Shown piece by piece: positions 23,028 through 33,128 of a DNA stretch of 64,000 nucleotides. The translations under genes and the position numbers were made by a program. The DNA is from Flectonema sp. DT1601 (Eukaryota > Euglenozoa > Diplonemea > Diplonemida > Diplonemidae). Where the stretch lies: assembly GCA_964019425.1 (NCBI GenBank), contig OZ025791.1:124001-188000 (forward strand). Reading direction: 5' to 3'. Below the pieces are notes generated by a model. That model was given only the letters and a program-made list of their open reading frames with translations, was not told the origin of the DNA and ran no database searches. Position 1 is the stretch's first letter; the number at the start of each line of letters is the position of its first letter.

Positions 23028-25112
23028 CTACTGCGAGGCCTTGAACTTGGCGACAAATTCCTCAGCACTATCCCAACACTTCTGGTATCCCTTAACATTC
23101 TTTGAAAGTCTCTCCAGATAAGCTACGATGTTTGGGAAGTCGTTCAACAAGTTCAACAACTTCAACTGGTCGACTTCCGGAGCGAACATGAAATCAGCGA
23201 GCGAGAGCTGATCTCCCAAAACGTAGTCCTGCTTTCCGAGGATGGCGTTGAATCTTTCCAACTCTGGCTGCACAGTCTTGATTCCAGCAGCAACCTTCTC
23301 CTCCTTGTCTTCCTTTCCAAACATACCGTGGAAGAACAGATCGATAGTCAGCTTTCGAACAACAGCTAAATGTCTACCGAAGTACTCATTCAGTTTCGTC
23401 TTGTCCTTCAGGTTCTTCGGAGCGAGTTCGTCACCTTCTGAGAGGAAGTTCAGAATGGCAGTGGACTCTGACAGGAAGAACTCGTCATCGACTTCGAGTG
23501 TTGGGACTTGTCCCTTCGGGTGTTTTGCAAGGTAGTCAGCAGACTTGTGCTCCCCTGCAAATACATCGACGAAGCGAACATCGACATCCTTCCCAGTGTA
23601 GTCGATGTACCACTGAAGTGATCTGCAAGGCTGTGAGAGTGCGTGTCCGTTGAGAACAAACTTCTCAGTCTTCTTTGGTGCAACAGCAGGCTGGGAGGCC
23701 TTGAACTTGGCGACAAATTCCTCAGCACTATCCCAACACTTCTGGTATCCCTTAACATTCTTTGAAAGTCTCTCCAGATAAGCTACGATGTTTGGGAAGT
23801 CGTTCAACAAGTTCAACAACTTCAACTGGTCGACTTCCGGAGCGAACATGAAATCAGCGAGCGAGAGCTGATCTCCCAAAACATAGTCTTGCTTTCCGAG
23901 GATGGCGTTGAATCTTTCCAACTCTGGCTGCACAGTCTTGATTCCAGCAGCAACCTTCTCCTCCTTGTCTTCCTTTCCAAACATACCGTGGAAGAACAGA
24001 TCGATAGTCAGCTTTCGAACAACAGCTAAATGTCTACCGAAGTACTCATTCAGTTTCGTCTTGTCCTTCAGGTTCTTCGGAGCGAGTTCGTCACCTTCTG
24101 AGAGGAAGTTCAGAATGGCAGTAGACTCTGACAGGAAGAACTCGTCATCGACTTCGAGTGTTGGGACTTGTCCCTTCGGATGTTTTGCAAGGTAGTCAGC
24201 AGACTTGTGCTCCCCTGCAAATACATCGACGAAGCGAACATCGACATCCTTCCCAGTGTAGTCGATGTACCACTGAAGTGATCTGCAAGGCTGTGAGAGT
24301 GCGTGTCCGTTGAGAACAAACTTCTCAGTCTTCTTTGGTGCAACAGCAGGCTGGGAGGCCTTGAACTTGGCGACAAATTCCTCAGCACTATCCCAACACT
24401 TCTGGTATCCCTTAACATTCTTTGAAAGTCTCTCCAGATAAGCTACGATGTTTGGGAAGTCGTTCAACAAGTTCAACAACTTCAACTGGTCGACTTCCGG
24501 AGCGAACATGAAATCAGCGAGCGAGAGCTGATCTCCCAAAACGTAGTCCTGTTTTCCGAGGATGGCGTTGAATCTTTCCAACTCTGGCTGCACAGTCTTG
24601 ATTCCAGCAGCAACCTTCTCCTCCTTGTCTTCCTTTCCAAACATACCGTGGAAGAACAGATCGATAGTCAGCTTTCGAACAACAGCTAAATGTCTACCGA
24701 AGTACTCATTCAGTTTCGTCTTGTCCTTCAGGTTCTTCGGAGCGAGTTCGTCACCTTCTGAGAGGAAGTTCAGAATGGCAGTGGACTCTGACAGGAAGAA
24801 CTCGTCATCGACTTCGAGTGTTGGGACTTGTCCCTTCGGGTGTTTTGCAAGGTAGTCAGCAGACTTGTGCTCCCCTGCAAATACATCGACGAAGCGAATA
24901 TCGACATCCTTCCCAGCGTAGTCGATGTACCACTGAAGTGATCTGCAAGGCTGTGAGAGTGCGTGTCCGTTGAGGACAAACTTCTCATCTTTTTTAGGTG
25001 CAGCGGAAGGTTTTACGGCTTCGGTAGCAGATGATGTCGGAACAGGAGCTGGAAGCGATTTATTTGTCTTCTTAGAAGGCTCTGGAGCCTGCTTAGAATT
25101 AGTACAACCCAT
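23028..25112 (-). CDS. N-acylated triple-domain theta-like glutathione S-transferase
   Basis: GSTs conjugate glutathione to electrophiles or reduce peroxides. This 694-residue, single-exon protein carries three tandem full GST domains with an exact 220-residue period (starts near residues 44, 264, 484). Each has the theta-type active-site word LSQPCRS (Ser 53, 273, 493), the GSH-site GQVPTLEVDDEFFLSES with its cis-Pro, and the helical domain word YVLGDQLSLADFMFAPEVDQ. The N-terminus MGCTNSKQ is a classic myristoylation (Gly2) plus palmitoylation (Cys3) signal. It is followed by a Pro/Ala/Ser linker, predicting a membrane-anchored enzyme, perhaps at the plasma or flagellar membrane. A T-rich tract ending TTCTTTTAG precedes the start by 27 bases. 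A paralogue of the same layout lies at 54296-56404. The substrate is unknown. Confidence 0.9.
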   Translation of the reverse strand: MGCTNSKQAPEPSKKTNKSLPAPVPTSSATEAVKPSAAPKKDEKFVLNGHALSQPCRSLQWYIDYAGKDVDIRFVDVFAGEHKSADYLAKHPKGQVPTLEVDDEFFLSESTAILNFLSEGDELAPKNLKDKTKLNEYFGRHLAVVRKLTIDLFFHGMFGKEDKEEKVAAGIKTVQPELERFNAILGKQDYVLGDQLSLADFMFAPEVDQLKLLNLLNDFPNIVAYLERLSKNVKGYQKCWDSAEEFVAKFKASQPAVAPKKTEKFVLNGHALSQPCRSLQWYIDYTGKDVDVRFVDVFAGEHKSADYLAKHPKGQVPTLEVDDEFFLSESTAILNFLSEGDELAPKNLKDKTKLNEYFGRHLAVVRKLTIDLFFHGMFGKEDKEEKVAAGIKTVQPELERFNAILGKQDYVLGDQLSLADFMFAPEVDQLKLLNLLNDFPNIVAYLERLSKNVKGYQKCWDSAEEFVAKFKASQPAVAPKKTEKFVLNGHALSQPCRSLQWYIDYTGKDVDVRFVDVFAGEHKSADYLAKHPKGQVPTLEVDDEFFLSESTAILNFLSEGDELAPKNLKDKTKLNEYFGRHLAVVRKLTIDLFFHGMFGKEDKEEKVAAGIKTVQPELERFNAILGKQDYVLGDQLSLADFMFAPEVDQLKLLNLLNDFPNIVAYLERLSKNVKGYQKCWDSAEEFVAKFKASQ
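23038..25017 (-). repeat. Three near-identical 660-base GST repeats
   Basis: Boundaries recur at 23038, 23698 and 24358. The copies differ by only a handful of bases, several of them synonymous. That implies recent duplication or ongoing conversion among the units. Confidence 0.92.
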
Positions 25113-25746
25113 TTTAGTGAAGTAGTGGATCTGATCTAAAAGAAGAATATTATTATTTGGAGAAGAATTAAAAGAACATCAAAACTAGAGATTGCTTCGT
25201 ACTGTATTTCTTTGTTCTGTTTTTGTTTTCATTTCTGCTGCTTCCCCACCCCCCTCTGTTCCCTTCAAAACAGCCACAGCTGCTCAATAGAAAGGCATTC
25301 CAGGCTAGCTTATCCGACAGGACAAAAAGTGAGAAAATTTCAAATGTTAAAGAAAAAAAAGAAAGGAAACAAAAGAAGCAAAAAGATATAGCAACGCCCT
25401 GCACGTTTCTTTCACACTCACCATTTTAGTTAAAAAAGGGATCGTTGTCATAAAGGATGATGAACCCGTCTTAGAAACTGTTATAACTTTGATAACAGTG
25501 AGATTGCTTTAGTACTTCTCTTGACAACTCTTCGCCCTCAAAAGAGGGGAATCTCTACGACAGGAAAGCTTTATTGCCATCGCATTCTGCATCTTCAACA
25601 CTCAAAACACTTCTGATATCATAAGTGTGCTGAGCACGTGAGTAACCGAACTGCAAAGGTTAACATTAGCGGACAGTGAAGTCCACATATACTACACGAG
25701 GAGATGCTGGTGGATATCTCACTCACTCACAACAAATAATTAAATC
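25113..25746. other. Intergenic stretch, no gene seen
   Basis: Noncoding, with a pyrimidine-rich stretch near 25205-25265 and purine-rich stretch near 25345-25395. It separates the PH/SAM gene's stop from the GST start. Confidence 0.6.
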
Positions 25747-28694
25747 TCAGAGTAAGTCGTCGTCAATTGGAGCAGTGGTAGCAGCAGGTGCTGGTCCTCC
25801 CAACAAATCATCCAAATCATCAGTCGCTGCTGGAGCTGCAGGTGCTGGTCCACCCAACAAGTCATCAACATCGACGTCAGCTTTCGCTGCTTCCGGAGCA
25901 GGTCCGCCCAATAAATCATCCAACATTGGATCCTCATGTTTTGGTTCTGCGGCCTCCTTTGCTGGAGGTGGTCCTCCAAGCAAATCATCGACATCATCAT
26001 CAACCTTCTTCACAGGTTCTTCAGGTGCAGACTTCGCTGCTGGTTCTGGAGCCGATGTTGGCGCAACACCCAGCAAGTCATCAGATAGTGCAAGTCCTCC
26101 GATTTCCTGGTTTTGATTTCTGAAATATTTGAATAAATGACATCACCTGCTGCAGTCTAATAAATGACATCACCTGCTGCAGTCTAATAAATGACATCAC
26201 CTGCTGCAGTCTAATAAATGACATCACCTGCTGCAGTCTAATAAATGACATCACCTGCTGCAGTCTAATAAATGACATCACCTGCTGCAGTCTAATAAAT
26301 GCTACTTGTGGACAAGTTGTAAAGTACCAAATAATATAATAAATAAATAATTCAAGAGGTACATACCTGAATCTTTTTGTTTGCCTTCAAAAGGCTGTTC
26401 TGTGCGGCACCTGCCAAACTCCAATCATCAACTACACCCTTATTTACTGCGTCGATTAGCTTTTTGTCATCGAGTGCTGCTTTGATCTTCTTTCTGTCTT
26501 TCATTTCGGTGATGTCACAGTGATTACGAAGATCGTCATCATCAAACAATCCAGAAGTCATAACTTCTAAAGTCATATCACGATCAGCCATCGTGTGATG
26601 GTATTTCTCCAAGTGAATTGCTTTCAGAAATCTCGCGAGTGGTGTAGCCGTTCCGATATCTACAACCTTCGGCATCTCATCTTTGTGACGAGTGAGAAGT
26701 AAATCTCTCGCCGTCTTCTCCGCAGCCGCTGTGTCTTTTCTCATTTGCGCTTCATCCTTTTCTAAAGCCTTTTTCGGATCTTCTGTTGTTGTAATCCACT
26801 CCAATCCGTCATCTCCTACCAGAGTAGGATCTTCTAAACCCTTCAGAATTTGAGCTCTGTGGTCGCCATTCTCAATTCCGAATAACTTTAACGAAGCGTT
26901 GTCAATTAATCCACAAGCAAGAGTCTCTAAAGTGATGTCTTTACTGTGAAGGAATCCGAAATATTGCGGAAGGCCAACTCCTGTCAGAAATCTTCCGAGA
27001 GGCACACTAGCATCACAGGCCTCAGCGCAGGGTGCGAATTCAGAGTGCGCGAAGGCGAGGTCCTTCCTGGAGACTGTCTCGTTGCTCAAGATTTCTTCGC
27101 GGCTTTCGTCTTCCTTCTCCTCCAGGGCTGCGAGTTTCGGAGATGCCGGTCCGCTGTCGTCAGCAAGAAGATCATCCAAACCGTCATCGTCATCGACAGC
27201 ACCACCAACTCCTCCGTCCCCTAATGAAAGGGAGTCTGAGTCGTCGTCTAATAAGTCGTCGGCAACATCTTCTTCCTTGCCACCCTTCTTCTTCTTCTTC
27301 GCTCCTCCGATGGCGGGGCGCGCTTCTCTCGCCGCTTGGATAATCTTCTCATTGCCCGCGACCTTCAACAACTTAACGCGATGCGCTTTGTTCTTAACAC
27401 CGAAATGAAGAAAGTCACGATCATCGAGCAGTCCGGAGGCAAAAACATCCAAAGTCACATTATTATCAACTGCAAGAGGTACGTAGTACTGTGCGAGGTT
27501 AACGGACTTTAGAAGTCTTCCAAATGGGTCTTCGTCAGCACCCTCCGGAAGGGAAGCGACTGAGGCATCATCATCGTCATCGTCATCATCTTCTTCAGAT
27601 TCAGCAGCGGTGGCCTCCACCTTGGCTTCGACATCACCTCCTCCGAAAGCTCCCTTTTCTTCTTCGTCACTTTCGTCATCGTCCTTTTGCTTCATCGACT
27701 CAGGAACAGGAGGTGCCGGGGCTGGAGCTTGTCCACCTTCCTTAGCCATCGACTGCCAAACGTTGTCTCTCCACTGTTCCTCAGCCTTCTTCTCTTCAGA
27801 ACTCAAAGAGTTCCACTTATTCAACTCTTTCATATAACTCAATTTAGTGAAAGGCTCTCTGTGGTTTAGGTGCCAACCATCTGGTTTGCCGAGCTTGATT
27901 TCTTTTTCGAGCTGATCCTTGTCGCGGAGTTGCTCGAGTTCAAGCATCCTTTCATTGTTGCCGGCTCTCGTTTGATGAATGTAAAGAGTTCTGGCGTACC
28001 GCACAAAGTTTCGAATGTCCAGATTGTGAACCATCAAATCGAATTCAGGACAGTCACCAAATTTTGGATGAGGAAGTTTATTTGGAAGAGTCATAATAAT
28101 GTAAAGATCCTTCTTAGCGTCTTGAGCAACAATAATTTTAATAACTTCTGTTATTCCAATACAACGCATCACACTCGAGTTGAACATACAAAGATAAATG
28201 TAATCGTGGCAAAGGATGAGAACATGTTCGGCTGTACCGAAGTCAGCCGTCAATATCTTTACAACACCAAACCAATGGACTACAGATCTCTTAAGAAATG
28301 CAAACTGTTCTTTGAAGTCTGCAGAGATGTTAACTAACGGAAGTCCTGACATCGGATCCGTGTCTGGGTACCCATCAGGACTTCCAGTAATACGACGCTT
28401 AACACAATTAGTTAATAACATACACCACTTGTCGTATTGATCTGAAGTACCAGCTTTAAGATGCCATTGCTTCTCTTTGACTCCCTTCTTTACAAGTCCA
28501 CTGGAAGCGACTTCAAACACAACGATGAATGTCAACTCGCTTCTGCTGACGACATCAATATTGTGAACTTTTACAATCTCTGGTTCCTTACTACCTTCTC
28601 TCACAGTTAACGTGTCATCATCAAGAACAGCTCTCACTGGAGCCCATCTCCACAGTTTTCCTTTCCTTTCGAGCGTCCCCTCCAACCTCGCCAT
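25747..28694 (-). CDS. PH/SAM-repeat protein with DDLLGG-repeat tail
   Basis: The product has 895 residues. Exon 1 is 28694-26367 and exon 2 is 26106-25747. The N-terminus (about residues 1-105) is a PH domain (LEGTLERKGKLWRWAPVRAV to WHLKAGTSDQYDKWCMLL), and residues 120-245 look like a second PH-fold region. Three SAM-like domains follow near residues 395, 580 and 700. Each opens with a [DP]-[FL]-[GA]-R-[LF]-L motif (for example PLGRFLTGVGLPQYFGFL) and has TLE.[LM]..GL. They are separated by acidic linkers. The tail adds five DDLLG motifs (four as DDLLGGP) and ends DDDLL. Such acidic dileucine strings resemble clathrin/AP-binding peptides, so a membrane-bound trafficking or signalling scaffold is plausible but inferred. 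The acceptor ATCAAAACCAG was chosen over the nearer TTTCAG because the latter gives a 12-residue tail. Confidence 0.75.
26132..26301. repeat. Intronic minisatellite, 27 bases x 6
   Basis: Six identical 27-base units (starts 26132, 26159, 26186, 26213, 26240, 26267) plus eight extra bases lie inside the single intron of the PH/SAM gene, just before its acceptor. On the transcript strand each unit contains CTGCAGCAG and GGTGATGT, that is possible weak splice sites. One frame is open through all units. Confidence 0.95.
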
Positions 28695-30116
28695 GTTTGT
28701 TTAGACCTTAGAGAGTGTGTGTTGTGTTGATATTGATTTCCTCTTCCAACTAAATATCACTTCAAGAAAAGACTCACTGTGAGAGGAAGTACTTTTATAA
28801 ACCAATCAGTCAATTACTTTGTGACAATAACAACGTCGCTGTGGCATCACAACGATCACGAAAGTGTTGAAAGTTTGAATCCTTATTCCTTACTTCAATA
28901 ACAACTATTTTGTAACTAAAATTTTATAAAAGATTATTAAAAAAAAAAAAAATAAAAAATAACCAAACAACTCAACAGGTGTTTTTATCGAAAAGGGCAA
29001 CCCATAAATCTTTAGGATGCTCGAAATACTGTTTTTTGAACAACCCGCTCTCAATACGGACCTCACCAATTTTATGTGTTCTGATGCTCACCAGAGGAAC
29101 TCTGAGACGAGTAATCAAAAAGAGGAAAGAATACGACAGCACAGCTCTTGTAAGCAGCAGTGTGTTGGTAGCAAAAGTAGATTCAAAAAATAGGAATCGG
29201 ATCGCGAGAAGTATTTAGTGCACCGCACCCCACTTCAAGTATCATCAGCGAGAAGGAACTAAGATCCTGCTACTGCCTAACAGCTGTTTATTCGCAAACA
29301 GACGCAAGTAATTGAGTAAAAGTGCTGCTAAGTTGGTTGGAAAACACGCATCGATCATCTCTGAGAGAGAGATCTAATTATTTGAAATAATTGACATTCC
29401 CTACGCACATTTCTTAAAACAGATTTCTTACTTTCTTTTATTAAGTGTCGAGTAGTTTAATGTGAAATAGAATTGACTTAGGGGACGATCTCAGGGAAAG
29501 ACTCGGCTGACATCTACGGATCCGCTGTTTTATATATTCGATTCGTTCTCTTTGACTTTTAGTAATTGTAACTATCACACACTCTGAGTTGTTATGTGAG
29601 TACACAGTTTTAGAACAGCGCAGTATAACTCCAACTCAAGTAATTAATACAGAACGGAGTTAGTGACATGAATGTGATACAAGAAAATGAACAAACGTTA
29701 TACGACAACAACAATAAAATCAGTTCTGTGGTCTTCTTCTTGAGGCTTGCAGTCGGGACACTGCAGAGTGTCCCTCAAAAAAAGAGGAGAAAAAAGGGAT
29801 GAAACATTAAAGATAGCAACTGCTGAAAACATCGGCAGAGATTCCAACTAAAACGAAAAAAAGAAGAAAAAAAAATTTATTTGCTTGAGCACGCACTGCA
29901 TCCGAACCGAAGCACCAGAGGACGAGAGTTCACTGCGCGAACAACTCGTAAAGTAAAAAAGGCAACTGGTGAGAAAATGAATTGACATTCACTAATTGTT
30001 AGGTGGACAGCCTACAAATAATAATATACATCTAATACCTACTTACCTTCTTCATATCATTAATCTAAAGCTAAACCATCCTGTTAGCCAGCAGACCCAA
30101 CAGAAGTCATCACTGA
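28695..30116. other. Intergenic stretch, no gene seen
   Basis: About 1.4 kb between the PH/SAM start and the kinase stop. Short open frames have no protein-like pattern. Poly(A) runs occur near 28940-28960 and 29862-29875. Confidence 0.6.
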
Positions 30117-32819
30117 CTACCTGCTGGGCTGGTCACTCGATCGTACAAAAGTAAAGTCATCAAATACGATCGTTGCGTTGTCCTGTTTTTTTTAAATTTC
30201 GGAAACAGACGATGAGTTCATTAAAAGTAACAACGAAAAATATAAAAATAGTATTTTCAATAACTAATTTATTAAAATCATACTTTAGAATCGGTTGGGT
30301 TCGGTCCAACATCAACGCTCTCTCTTTTAAACCCCTCATCAACATATCGAGTGTCATCTCCTTTGTGTTGGGGAACAAACGGAACGGGAACCTTCTTCAG
30401 CTCGATATCTTCCTTTGTAATCCCATCGAAGAAAGGAGTTGCGAAAAGTACTTCAGTTGTTTGAATTCGGTTCGTTGGATCCTTTGCGAGAGTTCCCGTA
30501 ATGCACTCTCTCGCTTTCGTTGACATCCACTTTGGGAAAGGAGGAGGTCGAGAGACGATGGATTCATATAAAACGCGAACGTTGCCCATGTTCGGGAACG
30601 GTGCTGTTCCAACAATCATTTCAAATAAGAACACTCCGAGACTCCACCAGTCAGCAGCCTATTGTTATTTGTTTTGTTTTGTGGTGTTTGAATTTTACAT
30701 AAAGCGCTGATCGTAAAGATACCTCCCTGAGGTCTCCTCTCTCTCTGAGGGTAGAAATCTTTACTCGTATTCAAAATTTCTGTAAGGATGTCTTCAGATT
30801 TATACTTCTAAATTATTAGAATCCACTCGCTCACAGGAGGATCCAATGCGATGTTTAACTTTATAAGAAAACCTGGAGGGGTTCAAAACTCAAGGTCTTC
30901 CTGGAGGGTTTCCTAAAACAAGTAAATCGTAATCAAAACTTTCTTTCAAAAGCGTTTCAGGCACAAGAGGAATTACGAAGTAGCGAGGCGGCCGTCTTTG
31001 ACATTCACAGCTGTCTAATTTCCATCAAAGCGACGACGTTCAACTTCGGAATACATCGACGGCATCGATTAGAGAAACAAAGAGAAAAAAAAACCTAAAA
31101 TTATAATATAAATTAGCATACCCTTCCATGTCCTTGCTTTAAGATTAACTCTGGTGCCATGTACTGAGGGGTTCCACAGAAAGTGTGCGTCACACTAGTG
31201 ACTTCGGTCTTTGCGAGTCCAAAGTCTGTGAGGCAGACGTGACCATCTCGATCAAGAACGAGGTTTTCAGGTTTCAAGTCGCGGTAAATAATATTTCTAC
31301 TGTGAAGGTGTTCTAACGCACACGATATCTCCGCTGTGTAGAATCGCGATCGCTCTTCATTGAATCTGTGCTCGTTAACAAGATGATAAAATAACTCTCC
31401 GCCAGTCAAGAAGTCTAAAATGAATACGAGTTGTCTACGAGTTTGGAAAGCGTAGTGCATCTTAACTACAAACGGATGATTTGATGCTTCGAGAATCTCT
31501 TTTTCTGCCTTCGTGTGAGGAACCATGTGGTGTTTGACAATAACGTCCTTCTGAAGTACTTTCATTGCGTAGATTCGACTGTCAGTTTTGTGTTTTACTT
31601 TTAATACCTTTCCAAAGGAACCAACTCCAACAACTACCAGCAACTCAAAGTCTTGAAGAGTTGGCGTCACAGCAGGTGTTGCAGCGTCTCCGACTGTGTT
31701 ATCAAATACACAACTCGCGTCTTGAATGTCGATCATGGAATTCATAAACGATCCCGGCAACGACTCCGGCTGATCTCCTCCAACAAACTTCGTGTAATGT
31801 TGAGCAGCGTGTGATATCGCTTCCATCCACTTCTTTCTTTCATCGTTGCTGTTCGCTGCCAAAATATATGTTCGCTGTAACTTTGGTCCGAACAAACAAA
31901 ACGAAAACGGACGAATAGTTGTCTCTGCGCATGTTGTCTGTTCTAATGGGATTTCACCAATTTGTTCTCCTCTCTTCTTTGCTGAGTAATAAAGAGCTCC
32001 TTGTGCACCTCGAAGTTCAAAATAACGTTCCTTGAAATGGGCTTTAAAAGGACCCCATCCACCTCCCTGTTTCTGAAGGTAACCTTCTTTATTGAGAGAC
32101 TTCTTCTGAGAACTACTGATGTCTCCTCCAACCACAGCGGCTGCGAGTCCAGCAACTTGTTGCGAAGATAGTTTTAATTGAGGATCTTGATGTGTGTGAA
32201 GTTGTTGAGGAGGTCTGAAGTGATTCTCAGCAGGTGCTTGTTGGGGTGATGCGCTGACAACGCTGTCGTCACCACCTGGAGTCTCGTTTAGCGAACCAGC
32301 GAGTGCTTCGGCTACTCGAGCGCGTACTTCAGAGTCGTGTGCATTCTGGCGAAGGTCCCGAACGGTTCTCTCGAGTTCCTTAACGCGGTCTCTGAGAACA
32401 ACAACTTCTGCAGTATCAGCTGCTGCATCACTCGCTCCCCTTGTTAATGATTCCAACTGCTGCTGCAGTCTCTCATTCTCAGCGCGCAATGCAATCGACT
32501 CTGCTTCAACAGGTGCAAGAGCCACACCGCGCTCTCTCGTCTTTTCCGGTTGTACGTAGTCCTGAACTAATTCCTTCGTTTTGGAGACGAGTGTTGCAAC
32601 TTTTCGTTCCAACTCCTGATTCTGAATATCCTTCTCTGCGAGCTTCTTCTTCAAGTCTTCAACAACATCTCCTCCACCAGTTCGGAGTGCCTCGTTGTCG
32701 GATTGAAGTTGTCTGAAATGTCGAAGAAGTTCTTTTAATTTGTCGTTCTGTTCCCTCGCAAGGCAGACGAGCGACTCCTTCGACAGGCTGTCATAAGAAC
32801 CCTCACAAGGTTCGTCCAT
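30117..32819 (-). CDS. Akt-like AGC serine/threonine kinase with coiled coil and PH domain
   Basis: The product has 712 residues. Exons are 32819-31122, 30658-30284 and 30182-30117. Residues 10-180 are coiled coil, 242-343 a PH domain (NKEGYLQKQGGGWGPFKAHF to ERKKWMEAISHA), and about 391-650 the kinase. Catalytic marks are complete: GVGSFGKV, Lys420 in YAMKVLQ, YRDLKPEN (Asp514), DFG 532-534, and activation loop HTFCGTPQYMAPE with the PDK1-site Thr546. The last exon supplies the AGC hydrophobic motif FDDFTF, which would be missed without splicing. PH-kinase-hydrophobic-motif order is that of PKB/Akt, recruited by phosphoinositides. The N-terminal coiled coil is not standard for Akt and recalls ROCK/MRCK or PKN dimerisation. 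The first intron (463 bases) is the longest here and splits the kinase domain after GHGR. A T-rich tract ending CTTTTTCTCAG abuts the start. Confidence 0.88.
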
Positions 32820-33128
32820 TCCTGAGAAAAAGACTTTATGAAATACACGACATTATCAAATATCAAATTAAAACTCAAACACGTTTGCTGTGTGCAGTAA
32901 CAATGCACTTCTAATCATATTATAACTACACTGCTGTCTTAATGATGAATATTAACAGAGGGTCAACTATTCAAGTCAATGATAAGTTTTCGATACAAAA
33001 GAAATGAAATAACTGGAAAGGGAATTTATAAACTATAATAAAAACAATACATATAAATAGTCAAAAGAGGTACAAAAGTCAAAACCTAATCTCAACTTAG
33101 CTGGTTGAACAATTTTTCAAAGCAGAGC
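32820..33128. other. Short intergenic stretch, no gene seen
   Basis: AT-rich spacer with the acceptor-like tract of the kinase gene at its low end. Nothing else is visible. Confidence 0.6.

Noticed and set aside
23242-24855. Repeated 97- and 102-codon frames inside the GST gene
   Set aside because: They recur at exactly 660-base intervals as shadows of the GST repeats on the other strand or frame.
26081-26281. 66-codon frame reading through the 27-base repeats as a gene
   Set aside because: It is open only because 27 is a multiple of three, and it overlaps the intron and exon of the PH/SAM gene in another frame.
26132-26301. Six identical 27-base units as a CRISPR-like array
   Set aside because: Units are directly adjacent with no spacers, lie in an intron of a eukaryotic gene, and no cas genes exist.
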